DNA of 64,000 bases from Strigamia acuminata (Eukaryota; Arthropoda; Chilopoda; Geophilomorpha; Linotaeniidae): contig OX442316.1 of NCBI GenBank assembly GCA_949358305.1, forward strand, positions 10,168,001 to 10,232,000, in the 5' to 3' direction. Numbering within the stretch: position 1 is the stretch's first letter; each line of letters begins with the position of its first letter. Positions 14,701-26,700 of the stretch are shown here, piece after piece. The notes below the pieces were generated by a model. That model saw only the letters and a program-made list of their open reading frames with translations. It was not told the origin of the DNA and did not search any database. Made by a program: the position numbers and the translations under genes.

Positions 14701-17700
14701 TGGAAGGTCGTTTGAAGGTTGTTGGAAGGTTATTGAAAGGTCATTGGAAGATCGTTTGAAAATCGTTAAAAAGTCATTTGAAGGTTGTTGAAAAATCATT
14801 TGAAGGTCATTTAAAGGGTGTTTGAAAGTCGTTTAAAGGTCGTTGATTGATCGTTGGAATGTTGATTTTTCAGCTCATTTTACGTCTAATCAGCAAGTTT
14901 CTGACACTTTTAATTTTTGACCATTTCTCTATACATTTGCCTTTCCTTTTTTGCCAAATTTTAAAAAGTGTCAAAACGTGCTGAATACATGTAAAATGAG
15001 CTAAAAAGTCGATTTACGTTGGCGGAATTTGCATATCTGGCACCGTTGCAGAGAAAAATCACTTTTCTGCCTATATCTCTGCAACGGTGCCAGATATGCA
15101 AATTGTGCAAATGGGAATATAATCGCAATAATTGCAATAATCGCAACAATCGCAAGATATCGCAATATCGCAACAATCGCAAGATATCGCAATATCGCAA
15201 AAACACAAGTCAAGTCACATGTACGTTCGATCAGAGAAGACATTCCTCTATCGTTTGGTCCTTAAAAGGAAAAAATCCGTGGTCAGGTTGTTGAGATATT
15301 GGGGTGTGAAGTTGTGGCACCAGATTCAGGATTTTGCAATTTCAGTTGCGCCATATTGAAAGGGTCGCCGCTCGAAAACTAAGAGGGCTGCAGTGTTGTC
15401 CTTTACAGGGTTTGTAGAGAAGATATTCCTCTATCGTTTGGTCCTTAAAAGGAAAAAATTCGTGGTCAGGTTGTTGAGATATTGGGGTGTGAAGTTGTGG
15501 CACCAGATTCGGAAATTTAGGACAAGTCTTTTTTCCGCCATATTGAAACGGTTGCCACTCGGAAACCAAGAGGGCTAGAGAGTTGTGCTTTTCAGGGTTT
15601 ATTAAGGAGAAAGTCCTCTATCTTTTGGTATAAAAATCATTGAAATCCGTGAAAAAAAATTGGGATTTGTTCTGAGAGTTGCCAAAAAAATGAAATTATT
15701 TAATAGCAAACATTCTGCGTACTGATATTCCCTAGGTGTACTCAAAACTCGCGTTTCCAAGGGATTCGAGATAACCACAGACCTGTGAGATAACACTACT
15801 TTTGAAACGAGCTGTGGCTAACAAGTAAGTTTAGTTTCTAATAATTCATTGTAGAATATTGCTCATCAGAATTCAATTAATTTTGAGCTTAAAAAAAAGT
15901 CTTCCAACACAAAACAATATTGATAATGTGACTGGCCCACGGAATATAATCTCACTGGACACTGCATTCCCAAAAACCACAAGCAATATTCAATCCTAAT
16001 GCCAGTTATAAAAATGTTGTGACTAATTTTGCCAATAGATGGCGGGTTCAATCATTTAGCGGTAAATTTATCAAGAATGTTATAAAAGGACCGGGCTGAA
16101 GTTGGCACCACATTCACATTCGCCCAAACTAGAGATAGAACAAATCCCAATTTTTTTTACCACAGATTTTAATGGTTTTTACACCAAAAGAAAGAGGACT
16201 TTCTCCTTAACAAACCCTGAAAAGCACAAGTCTCTACCCCTCTTAGTTTTCGAGCAGCAACCATTTGAATATGACAAAAAAAAGTTGTTCTACAATCCCG
16301 AATCTGGTGCCACAACTTCAAACTGGAATATCTCAACAACCTGACCACGGATTTCTTTTTTTAAAAAACCAACAGAAAGAGGAATGTCTTCTCTACAAAC
16401 CCTGTAAAGGACAACACTGCAGCCCTCTTACTTGTTAGTTTTCGAGCGGCGACCGTTTCAATATGGCGCAAAAAAGACTTGTCCTAAATTTCCGAATCTG
16501 GTGCAACAACTTCACACTGCAATATCTCAACAACCTGACCACGGATTTTGCCACGTTTTTGAACACATTTTACCACGCTATTGCACACATTTTGCCATGT
16601 TTTTGCACACATTTTGCCAGGCTATTGCACACATTTTGACAAGTGTTTGCACACATTTTAACACGTATTTGCACACATTTTGCACATTTTGTACCATTCC
16701 TCCATAGGTTAGCCTAATGCTTCCCGAATGCTTCCCGAATGCTCCCGTGTGGGCTTTTTGGTCTGTTTGGTCTTTTTGGTCTGTTTGGTCTTTTTGGTCT
16801 GTTTGGTCTTTTTGGTCTGTTTGGTCTTTTAGTCTTCTTGGTCTTTTTGGTCAAAATGGTCAAAATGCTCGCCGGATGCTCCTCGGATTTCCTCCGGATT
16901 CCCCCCGGATTCCCCCCGGATTTCCCCCGGATTTCCCCCGGATTTCCCCCGGATTCCCCCTAAAAACATGCTGAAGGTCGTTTAAAGGTTGTTTAAAAGT
17001 CGTTTAAAGGTCGTTTGTAGGTCTTTGGTAGGTTGTTGAAAGTCATTGGAAGGTCGTTTGAAAGTTGTTAAAAAGTCGTTTAAAGGTCGTTTAAAAGTCT
17101 TTTTAAGGGTACTGGAAGGTCGTTGGAAGGTTGCTGGAAGGTCATTGAAAGGTCGTTGGAAGGTCGTTTGTAGGTTGTTGAATAGTTGTTTAAAGGTTAC
17201 TGGAAGGTCGTTGGAAGGTCATTGAAAGGTCGTTGGAAGATCATTTGAAGGTCGTTGGAAAGTCGTTTAAAGGTTGTTTGAAGGTTGTTTGAAGGTTGTT
17301 GAAAGGTCGTTTGAAGGTCATTTGAAGGTCGTTGAAAAGTTGTTTGAAGGTCGTTGGAAAGTTGTTAAAAGGTCATTTGAAGGTCATTGAAAGGTCGTTT
17401 AAAGGTCATTTGAAGGGTGTTTGAAAGTTGTTGGAAGGTTGTTGGAAAGTCGTTGGAAGGTTGTTAGAAGGTTGTTGGAAGGTTGTTGGAAGGTCATTAA
17501 GGTCGTTGAAAGGTTGGTTGAAGGTCAATAAAAAGTCGTTGAAAGGTTGGTTGAAGGTCATTTGAAGGTTGTTGAAAGGTCATTTGAAAGTCATTGAAAA
17601 GTCATTTGAAGGTCGTTGGAAAGTTGTTAAAAGGTCGTTTGAAAGTCGTTGAAAGGTCGTATAAAGGTCATTTGAAGGGTGTTTGAAAGTCGTTGGAAGG

Positions 17701-20700
17701 TTGTTGGAAAGTCGTTGGAAGGTTGTTGGAAAGTCGTTGGAAGGTTGTTGGAAGGTTGTTGGAAAGTCATTAAAAGGTCGTTTGAAGGTTGTTTAAAGGT
17801 CATTTGAAGGTTGTTTAAAGGTCGTTTAAAAGTTATTTGAAGGGTGTATGAAAGTCGTTGGAAGGTTGTTGGAAAGTTGTTGGAAGGTTGTTGGAAGGTC
17901 ATTAAGGTCGTTGAAAGGTCGGTTGAAGGTCAATAAAAAGTCGTTGAAAGGTTGGTTGAAGGTCATTTGAAGGTTGTTGAAAGGTCATTTGAAGGTCGTT
18001 GGAAAGTCGTTAAAAGGTCGTTAAAAAGTCGTTAAAAGGTCGTTTGAAGGTCGTTGAAAGGTCGTATAAAGGTCATTTGAAGGGTGTTTGAAAGTCGTTG
18101 GAAGGTTGTTGGAAAGTTGTTGGAAGGTTGTTGGAAAGTCGTTAAAAGGTTGTTGGAAGGTTGTTGGAAGGTCATTAAAAGGTCGTTTGAAGGTCGTTTG
18201 AAGGTTGTAGAAAGGTCATTTGAAGGTCGTTAAAAAGTTGTTTTAAGGTCTTTTCAAGGTTATTGAAAGGTTGTTGGAAGGTTGTTTGAAGGTCGTTAAA
18301 AGTACGTTGAAAAGTTGTTTAAAGGTTATTGGAAGGTCGTTTGAAGGTTGTTGGAAGGTTATTGAAAGGTCATTGGAAGATCGTTTGAAAATCGTTAAAA
18401 AGTCATTTGAAGGTTGTTGAAAAATCATTTGAAGGTCATTTAAAGGGTGTTTGAAAGTCGTTTAAAGGTCGTTGATTGATCGTTGGAATGTTGATTTTTC
18501 AGCTCATTTTACGTCTAATCAGCAAGTTTCTGACACTTTTAATTTTTGACCATTTCTCTATACATTTGCCTTTCCTTTTTTGCCAAATTTTAAAAAGTGT
18601 CAAAACGTGCTGAATACATGTAAAATGAGCTAAAAAGTCGATTTACGTTGGCGGAATTTGCATATCTGGCACCGTTGCAGAGAAAAATCACTTTTCTGCT
18701 TATATCTCTGCAACGGTGCCAGATATGCAAATTGTGCAAATGGGAATATAATCGCAATAATTGCAATAATCGCAACAATCGCAAGATATCGCAATATCGC
18801 AAAAACACAAGTCAAGTCACATGTACGTTCGATCAGAGAAGACATTCCTCTATCGTTTGGTCCTTAAAAGGAAAAAATCCGTGGTCAGGTTGTTGAGATA
18901 TTGGGGTGTGAAGTTGTGGCACCAGATTCAGGATTTTGCAATTTCAGTTGCGCCATATTGAAAGAGTCGCCGCTCGAAAACTAAGAGGGCTGCAGTGTTG
19001 TCCTTTACAGGGTTTGTAGAGAAGATATTCCTCTATCGTTTGGTCCTTAAAAGGAAAAAATCCGTGGTCAGGTTGTTGAGATATTGGGGTGTGAAGTTGT
19101 GGCACCAGATTCGGAAATTTAGGACAAGTCTTTTTTCCGCCATATTGAAACGGTTGCCACTCGGAAACCAAGAGGGCTAGAGAGTTGTGCTTTTCAGGGT
19201 TTATTAAGGAGAAAGTCCTCTATCTTTTGGTATAAAAATCATTGAAATCCGTGAAAAAAAATTGGGATTTGTTCTATCTGTAGTTTGGGCGAATGTGAAT
19301 GTGGTGCCAACTTCAGCCTGGTGATCCTTGAATACTATTGAGGCCAAATTGAATCTGTGGCTACCGTAAGTGCATTTGCCCATTAAGCACAGTGGGCTTA
19401 TACTAAACTTTTCCATCTTTTTTCTTCTGCATGCTAAACTAAAAGTTGTAAAGACTTCACACCAGTTCGTGACTTTTGGCCCACCCTTTACTTTCATCAA
19501 ATAATTAATAAAAATTATTTTACATTTGATTATTCCAGATTGAGGGAGCAATTGCAGGCCTCGCTTACTACCACCAAGATATCACCCAACTAAACATAAG
19601 CAATATAAATGCTGCAGTGTATATGCTTGTAGTTGCTATCACTTTTGCAAATATTTACATTGTGATTGACGTAGGTTCGTTCATAAAAACTTTAAAAAAC
19701 GTCTTAATCTATGTGAATCCTAACAGATTTTTTGCTCCGAGCTTCCCATTTTTCGTCGTGAACATGCCAGTGGATTGTACAGCGTTGGTGTATATTTTTT
19801 CAGCAAAATATTAGCTGATGTAAGACAAAATTGTTAATTCGAGGTATTTTAAAATGATTGATAACACACAACCTACTATATTTCAGCAACTTGTATTCAT
19901 TATTACACCATTATTGTTTACAACTATGTGTTATTGGCTGATAGGTAACAAAATTAAATTGTATCATGTATTTCTTTTAATTTTTTCAATTTTTAGGCTT
20001 ATACCCGAACATTTCAAACTTTTTCACTGCCAGTTTAGTCTTCATTCTGGTTGCTAATGTTTCGTCATCTTATGGTATTTATCAATAATAGATTGTCACG
20101 GTCCTGACTTTAGACAGTAATAATTTTCAAAATTTTAAGCGCATTTTGCGCCTTTCCCTTAATTTTCCCCTAATTTTATTGAGAAATTGTTCTAATTCCT
20201 TTAAATTATTTTATTTTTCCCAAATCTAAATTTATTATTTTATTTTGTATTATTTTCCTTATTTTTGATATTTATCTTTAATTTGGCCTGGTTTTAATCA
20301 CCCCATCCAGACAATTCATGAGAATTCTGCAATAAGTTGATATAATCGCGCTCTAAATTTGCATATTTCACCCCTGGTCGCCTGTTTTCTGCCTAGTCCC
20401 CATTGGGAATTGACTTGGCCTTTGACATGTGATCAGAGGTGACTTGTTCTGTCAAGACATTTTTGACAGACAGAATAATTTTCGCCTTCGACTAGACAAC
20501 AGCTCCTGTCTCAACTAGGAGATTTCCAAGTGCGATTATGTTGCGTCTCAACGCATACGGTCACATTGCAGCCCGAATTCTCATGTTAGTCTAACTAACC
20601 ACAACATTTATTATTTGCCCATTATTTGCGTACGAATTACTGGAAAAAGGCGTATTCGACGGTCTCAATTCGTCAATACATTTTATGCCACGACTGTGAC

Positions 20701-23700
20701 TTCCTCCTCAGCCTAGATATTTTGAACTCATACTCGTCTCAATTGCGTATTCATTTCATTATCAACGGTTCGACGACGTTGTCTGCGGTTTGGTACCTGT
20801 TTGCGCGTTCACCCAACGTTTGCGCGTGTTCAGGAGAAGAAACATACTCTTCGTAAGTACGCCTAGCATATGACGACATTTTCCCTAGTGAAGAGCGATA
20901 TTTTGGTCTTAAATTCGAAGTATCAACGTTCGCCATTTTGTACGGCGCCCGAATTGAATCCTGCACCCATAAAATACAGATTTCACGAATAGACGCTGTC
21001 TTAACCTAGCTACCACCCCCGGCAAAGTTTTAAGAGTTGCAGCGCCTGCGAACCTAAATTTTCTGGTTATCACAATCCCTGGAAATTCTTAAATTTCCGA
21101 AACCATTGTTAAAAAGTCGACTACGACGTGACAATCTTGGCGAGCTAGACAGGATTCAACTCGAAACGTGTTCTAAGAGAACACAAACCACCATTTTCTT
21201 CAGTGAAGACTACGCAAGTATAGGTCGTTATATTTATTTGATTAATTACTTATTTTTGCCGGCACACATATTATTATTTCAACATGGCTTCACGCGACGC
21301 TTTGTCGCAATCCAGTGTTTCGGACGTAGAAGCCGAACAAGCGCATACTTTGCCACTTCCAGACTCACCAACACATGAGCCGGACCAACAGCAGGAACTA
21401 CTAGTACAACCAATATCCACAGACGTACCATTTTCCAATCCTTGGAGGACATACGCTCAAATGGAAGCGGATCAACTCCAACATGAACGGGAAGCGGCTA
21501 CAGCACGGGATCAATGGGAGGAAAATAGACGCCATTTGCAGGACTCACTCATGGAAAGAAGACAAATTGTGGACGGGATGCGAGCGGTTCGAGAAGACAT
21601 TCAACGAGGACCGCCGCCTCCTTACCAACCTGCGTTTATGCAACCGGAACCACAACAACATCGAAGGAATCCACCTGCATTGACGATGGAAGCATTGATG
21701 AGAGTATTACGAGAGGATAGAAGGGAGTTACAACACGAACTTCGCCAGGAGTTGCTCGAATCGATGAGGCAAATTAGGCGCGAGCTGAACGACAGAGTGG
21801 AGGAATTTATCCATTCGCACAACGAGCGAACTCAGCCTGAACCACCAGCACCAGAAGCAGGTTCAGGGGCCACACGTCGTGGTCGAGAGGGCGCTCGGGG
21901 AGCCGACTTTTCTTTTGGAGATACTGGACGTGCATCGGGACCACGACGCACTGGCTCTTATTCTCCGAGACGACGCCAACAACATTCACAACAGGGAGAC
22001 ACGACTTCCAATGTTCCACGGGACCCACCACCGAATCCTGACCCGGATTCCGCTCAAGGAGGTAGTCAAGGCATACCACTCAGCGCCTCAAGACAACTGC
22101 CTCACACGAGATCTCAACTCTCGTTGGAGTCGGAGGATCAGCGTCGGGCCGCTCAGGTTGGAAGGTATAAACTTAAAGTTGAAAAAATTCCATACTTCGA
22201 CCCGGATGAAGCTACTTTCGACACAGTGGACTTGTTCCTAGGTAAGCTATATGCGCACATGTTTACCATGGGAGCACCGGAAGGAATATATTTGAAAGTA
22301 TACGTGGTTCTCGCGCTCCGAAATAGAGCGCAACGTTGGTGGATGGCTCTGACTCCAAAACCTAACAGTTGGGAGGACTTTGAATTAATTTTCAGGCAGG
22401 TATTTTCCATTAATTCAGCTTTAGCTAATGTTAAGTTGTCTCAGCGCAAACAAAAGCCAGGGGAATCAACTATGTCGTTCCTCAGCGAGATGATTCATTA
22501 TTTAAATATTGCTGGATACAAGGACAAGGGCTTGCAGTGGGAACGAGTTCAGGGCATGATGCAAACTCAAGTCGTACAATTAATGCGCTCTTGGTGCATC
22601 AGGACGATCGACGACGCAGTCAAAATGGGCAACGACGTCGATAATCGCCTTCAGTTGGATTCGTTGCGGACTTTTGAGTATAAACAGTGCGGAGTTTCGG
22701 ACCAAGAGATGCCTTTACCCGCAGGAGTGGGTCCTGCCACACGTACCAGAACAGAGGAGGAGAAGTTAAATCAACAATCTACTTCGTCCAGGTCTGGTCG
22801 TTTTTCAAGATTCAACAAAGTATTTACAGCATTGCTCGAGGACATGTCGGCGTGCGCGCTTGATCCAGAGGATCCCAACAGCGAGGAAACCAATAAGGAC
22901 CCGCCAAAGGAGTCTGCATCAGCGGCAGCACAAAAGTCTGATGTCCACGCCATGACTGCGACTACTGCGCCAACACCTAGAACGGATACACAGCACACAT
23001 GTCCCAAGGACGTTGTCATTTTTCCAGCCGCTAAAGAAGCGCCTTCAGAGCCAAAGCTCCCGAAGAATGCTATGTGGAGAAAAACACCAACGGACAAATG
23101 GTTCATGTCTGACAGGCAATCATGGAGGCCTGTGTGCCCCGTTTGTGGCAAGGAATGGAGTCGTCAGTCGGGAAACGCAAGCGGCCTGCTCAAAGCATGA
23201 GTCCAGAGAGCGGGTCGGATATAAACATCAAGGACTCTACTGAGAAGAAGACTGAAGAATCACCAGACATCGATGGAAGTACAAAACCGTCTACTCCGAC
23301 ACCAGAGGCGCCATCTGCTGTTCGAGAAGACAACAACAAATCATTAACCCCGTCTACGGACATTAAATTAACTATATTAATCAAAACAGATTCAAGTAAA
23401 TCAAAATCAAAAATACCCGGTGTCGTAACACCACAACCAACAAAATCAGCGCAACTTTCGTCTGTGAAAGCCAAGGAAACTCCCAAAAAACCAACTTCGT
23501 TGACGACACAGAGTGAGACGTTGAAAACAAACTTCGTTCTTTTGTCGCCCGAAGAATTGCAAAAATCTGAAGAGCCAATAATCGAAATTACGAAGACTGA
23601 TCGCTTCAACAGAGAAGCACCATACATTAAAATAACATGGGCTAACGTGAGTTTTGTCGCACTTTTGGATTCAGGCGCTCAGACATGTGTAATGTCAGAG

Positions 23701-26700
23701 TCATTATTTAACAAACTTAAAGCCAATATGGGTTTGGAATTGCTCGAACTTCACGAAACAGTGCGTACAGCGGCCGATGACAAAATTCCAGTTAAGGGAT
23801 CTGTTAAACTGTCGGTGCGCGCACCTTTGGCCGTTATTTCTTTCATTTGCTTAATTATACCCAAAACATCAGAGGACCTTCTGCTGGGAAGAGATTTCTG
23901 CAGAGCGGTTATTCTGTGCACGGACTTTGAATTGTGCCAGTGGTATTTGAAGGGATCGCCGGAGCGAAGACAATTCATGACTTTAGAACAAGCTAACAAG
24001 TCAGAATCTGTTCTTTTATTTCCCATCAAGAAGCCCGATGATACAAAGGACAGCGCTAAGGATGTACCCAAGGTAGTAATTAACAACATTAATTGTATTC
24101 TTCTAGAACATCGACCTTTGTCGCAAGAGATTTTCGAATATCCAAATGACGATGCTCAGCACCAAATCAAGAGGATTCGGAATCGTACACGAGATCAGTG
24201 GTCATTTATATGGTCACCAAAGAGGAAGGATTCCATTAAAAAATCAAGAAAATTCAATTCATCATTGTTTTCGACGCTTAGTCAACGCAGACGTGCAAGA
24301 CGACAGCGAAGACGCCTTTATGAATTGTCACCAACAATAAAACAACTTAACACGCAGGGAAGACAGCTTTTGCGTCGTGTGGATGAAAATGCGCTCATGG
24401 CCAGAGTACACGATCATTCGACGATTTCGGAGCCGCCTTTGGATGTTAATGTACTACAATATCAACCAAGCAGTGATCCAACACAACTGGATTGGATTTA
24501 CGACCAGCTGTGGTCATCATTGACGGTACCCCAAATTCGTTTATTAATTCAGACTCTTCGACCAATTTCGAAAGTATTTCGCGAGGAGGTTGGATTATGC
24601 AACAACACTCAGTTTGAAGTAAATTTAAAACCGGACTTTAGACCAATTCATGTGCCTGTAAGACCCGTTAACCCAGCAAAAAAGATGGTGATTGACGCTT
24701 ATTTGGACCAAAAACTAAAGCAGGGCATTATTCGTCGATCAAAAAGTGATTGTGCGGTGGCGCCTGTTGTTGTTCCAAAGAAAACTGGAGACTGGCGTAC
24801 AGCTATGGATTTTAGACCGATGAATGCTCAAACTTTACCAGATGTCTACCCATTACCCGACATCGATAATATATTTTCCTATTTAGGGGGATCAAATTGG
24901 TTTTCGATCATAGATGGACGAGAAGCTTTCCACCAGATTGGAGTGCGTCCAGGTGACGAGAGATTTCTCGCATTTATTACGCACAGAGGACTTTTCGAGT
25001 ATGTGAGAATGCCGTTTGGACCCATTAATGGCCCAGCAACTCTGCAGAGAGCCATGAACAAAACTTTGTCGAAATATCTTTACAAATTTGTATTCGTTTA
25101 TCTCGATGACGTGATAATTTTCAGCAAAACTTTCGAGGAGCATGTACAACATCTTAAAGTAATTCTTCAAGCCTTGGATGAAGCGGGATTCACGATGAAC
25201 GCCAACAAGACGGAATTGTGCAGAACATCGCTCGAAGTTTTAGGACACATTGTGGAGGCTGGACACATTAAACCAAATCCAAATAAGGTGACGGCAATTC
25301 AATATTTTCCGGCGCCTACCAACATCAAAGAATTACAAAGATTCAAAGGAATGATTGGTTATTATCAGTCATTTTTTCCAAATTATTCAAAAACATGCGA
25401 GGTGTTTCGCCCTTTACTCAAAAAAGATTCTGAGTGGAATTGGACGATCCAACACCAAGAAGCATTTAATTCACTCAAGAGAGGACTGGCTGAACCAACT
25501 CTACATCGAAGATTCCCGGATTGGACCAAGCCATATATACTACAAACAGACGCCAGCTATTCAGGTTTGGGCGCTGCACTCATGCAATTAAATGATCAGG
25601 GTGAACGAACACCAATCGCCTTTGCATCACGTGCATTGAATTCTGCTGAAAAGAATTACAGCGTCACCGAAATTGAGTGCTTAGCGGCGGTTTGGGCGGT
25701 CAAGAGATTTCGTGTGTATCTTGAGATGATGAATTTTTATTTAGAAAGCGATCATTTGTCGTTAAAGTGGCTTTTCCAGCAGCGAGAACCAAAAGGACGC
25801 CTGGCACGATGGGTTCTGTCCCTCAGTGAGTACAAATTTACATTTCTTTACTGTTCAGGAGCACAGAATCGTGTTGCGGATGCCCTTAGCCGTGCGCCTG
25901 TGGAACCATCGGAACCATTGGATGCAGACGACTCGCCTCTCGTTGATGAAACATGCTACATCGCCTATTTTGACGACCCAAATGATTGGCCAAAATTACC
26001 AATAATCAACATTATTGGAGTTGGATTGGCTGCGGCACAACAACGAAATAACGCAGCTGTGATGACAAGAGCGCAAAGACGACAACAACAGATTAAACCA
26101 AAATTGGGCAGGCCAAAAGGTTCTAAAAATAAGAAGAGACCGCCACCAAATTATCAGGTATTAACTCGAGCCAGGGCACGTCAGCAAGCGCAAGTTTCGA
26201 CGCCTCCTGGGGCTGTTGCACCATTGCCACCTTTGATGTCGCCTCTGCCATCGCCAAATGTGCCGACTGCATCATTTCCGACCCCTAATATGTTGAGCCC
26301 ACCTGCAGGACCATCTGGAGCTGCGCGACCGAATTATGACGGATATGGAGGTCCGGATTCGGATTCGTCGGACGATTCGACAACTTATCGACCAGCATGG
26401 ATGGGACGTGCAGGATTTATGCCACAGCAAGTGCGTCAAGATCGATCACAATTTCAAAGAAATGCGACGAGACGCCCTGTTGCTGATGAACAACAAGACG
26501 AAGAAGAGGACGAGGCCGAGCGACTCCATGAGGCGCCGCAAGACCACCAACCATTTCGTCTAATACCAACTATTAACGAAATAATTCGTCGACAACACGA
26601 AGACACGTGGAGCGCCGAATTAATCGAATATCTTGATCAAGGACATTTGCCCAACGACCAAGTACAAGCAGCGCGTATCAGGTATCGTGCCGTAGATTTT

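Larger units (their letters stand above)
12512..15674. repeat. Foldback-like unit, copy 1 (3' end truncated)
   Basis: Order of contents: inverted-arm sequence with two sub-repeats (to about 12970); a short array based on TTTTGCACACATTTTGCC (about 12970-13110); an array of GGTCTTTTT/GGTCTGTTT (about 13180-13260); CCGGATTTCCCCC-type repeats (about 13290-13345); the long G/T-rich array (13350-14860); a perfect hairpin (15026-15104); GCAATATCGCAACAATC-type repeats (about 15120-15200); then two opposite-orientation arm sub-repeats (15243-15600). It stops at 15674, about 50 bases short of the terminus present in copy 2. Confidence 0.75.
12512..19322. mobile_element. Composite Foldback/Mutator-like element in intron 10 of gene B
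   Basis: A 6.8-kb block bounded by a 9-base direct repeat, GATCCTTGA, at 12503-12511 and 19323-19331. The outer ends are inverted: ACCGGGCTGAAGTTGG on the left, ACCAGGCTGAAGTTGG on the right (opposite strand). The match runs for at least 60 bases and continues as long, internally repetitive inverted arms. Inside are two nearly identical copies of a roughly 3.2-kb unit (12512-15674 and 16090-19322) separated by 415 unrelated bases. No transposase frame is present. A 9-base target duplication with long, repeat-built inverted arms is the hallmark of Foldback and Mutator-like DNA transposons, so this assignment is an inference from structure. Confidence 0.75.
16090..19322. repeat. Foldback-like unit, copy 2 (complete 3' end)
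   Basis: Nearly identical to copy 1 with the same order of sub-repeats. Visible differences: extra GGTCTTTTT/GGTCTGTTT units near 16770-16840, an extra CCGGATTCCCCC unit near 16910, an extra GGTCGTTGGAA unit near 17153, and absence of one roughly 29-base repeat of the CGCAATATCGCAACAATC type near 18790. It keeps the terminal bases (TTCAGCCTGGT) lost from copy 1. Confidence 0.75.

Noticed and set aside
13350-14860. CRISPR-like array of short repeats
   Set aside because: Units are about 11 bases, degenerate and contiguous with no spacers, in eukaryotic intron DNA.
20626-20966. Short frames in the gypsy LTR (repeated at 39631-39971)
   Set aside because: They lie on both strands within LTR sequence and are duplicated only because the LTR is.
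22771-24089. Minus-strand frames of 112-145 aa opposite gypsy gag and pol
   Set aside because: Shadows of the strong plus-strand coding sequence; no domains.
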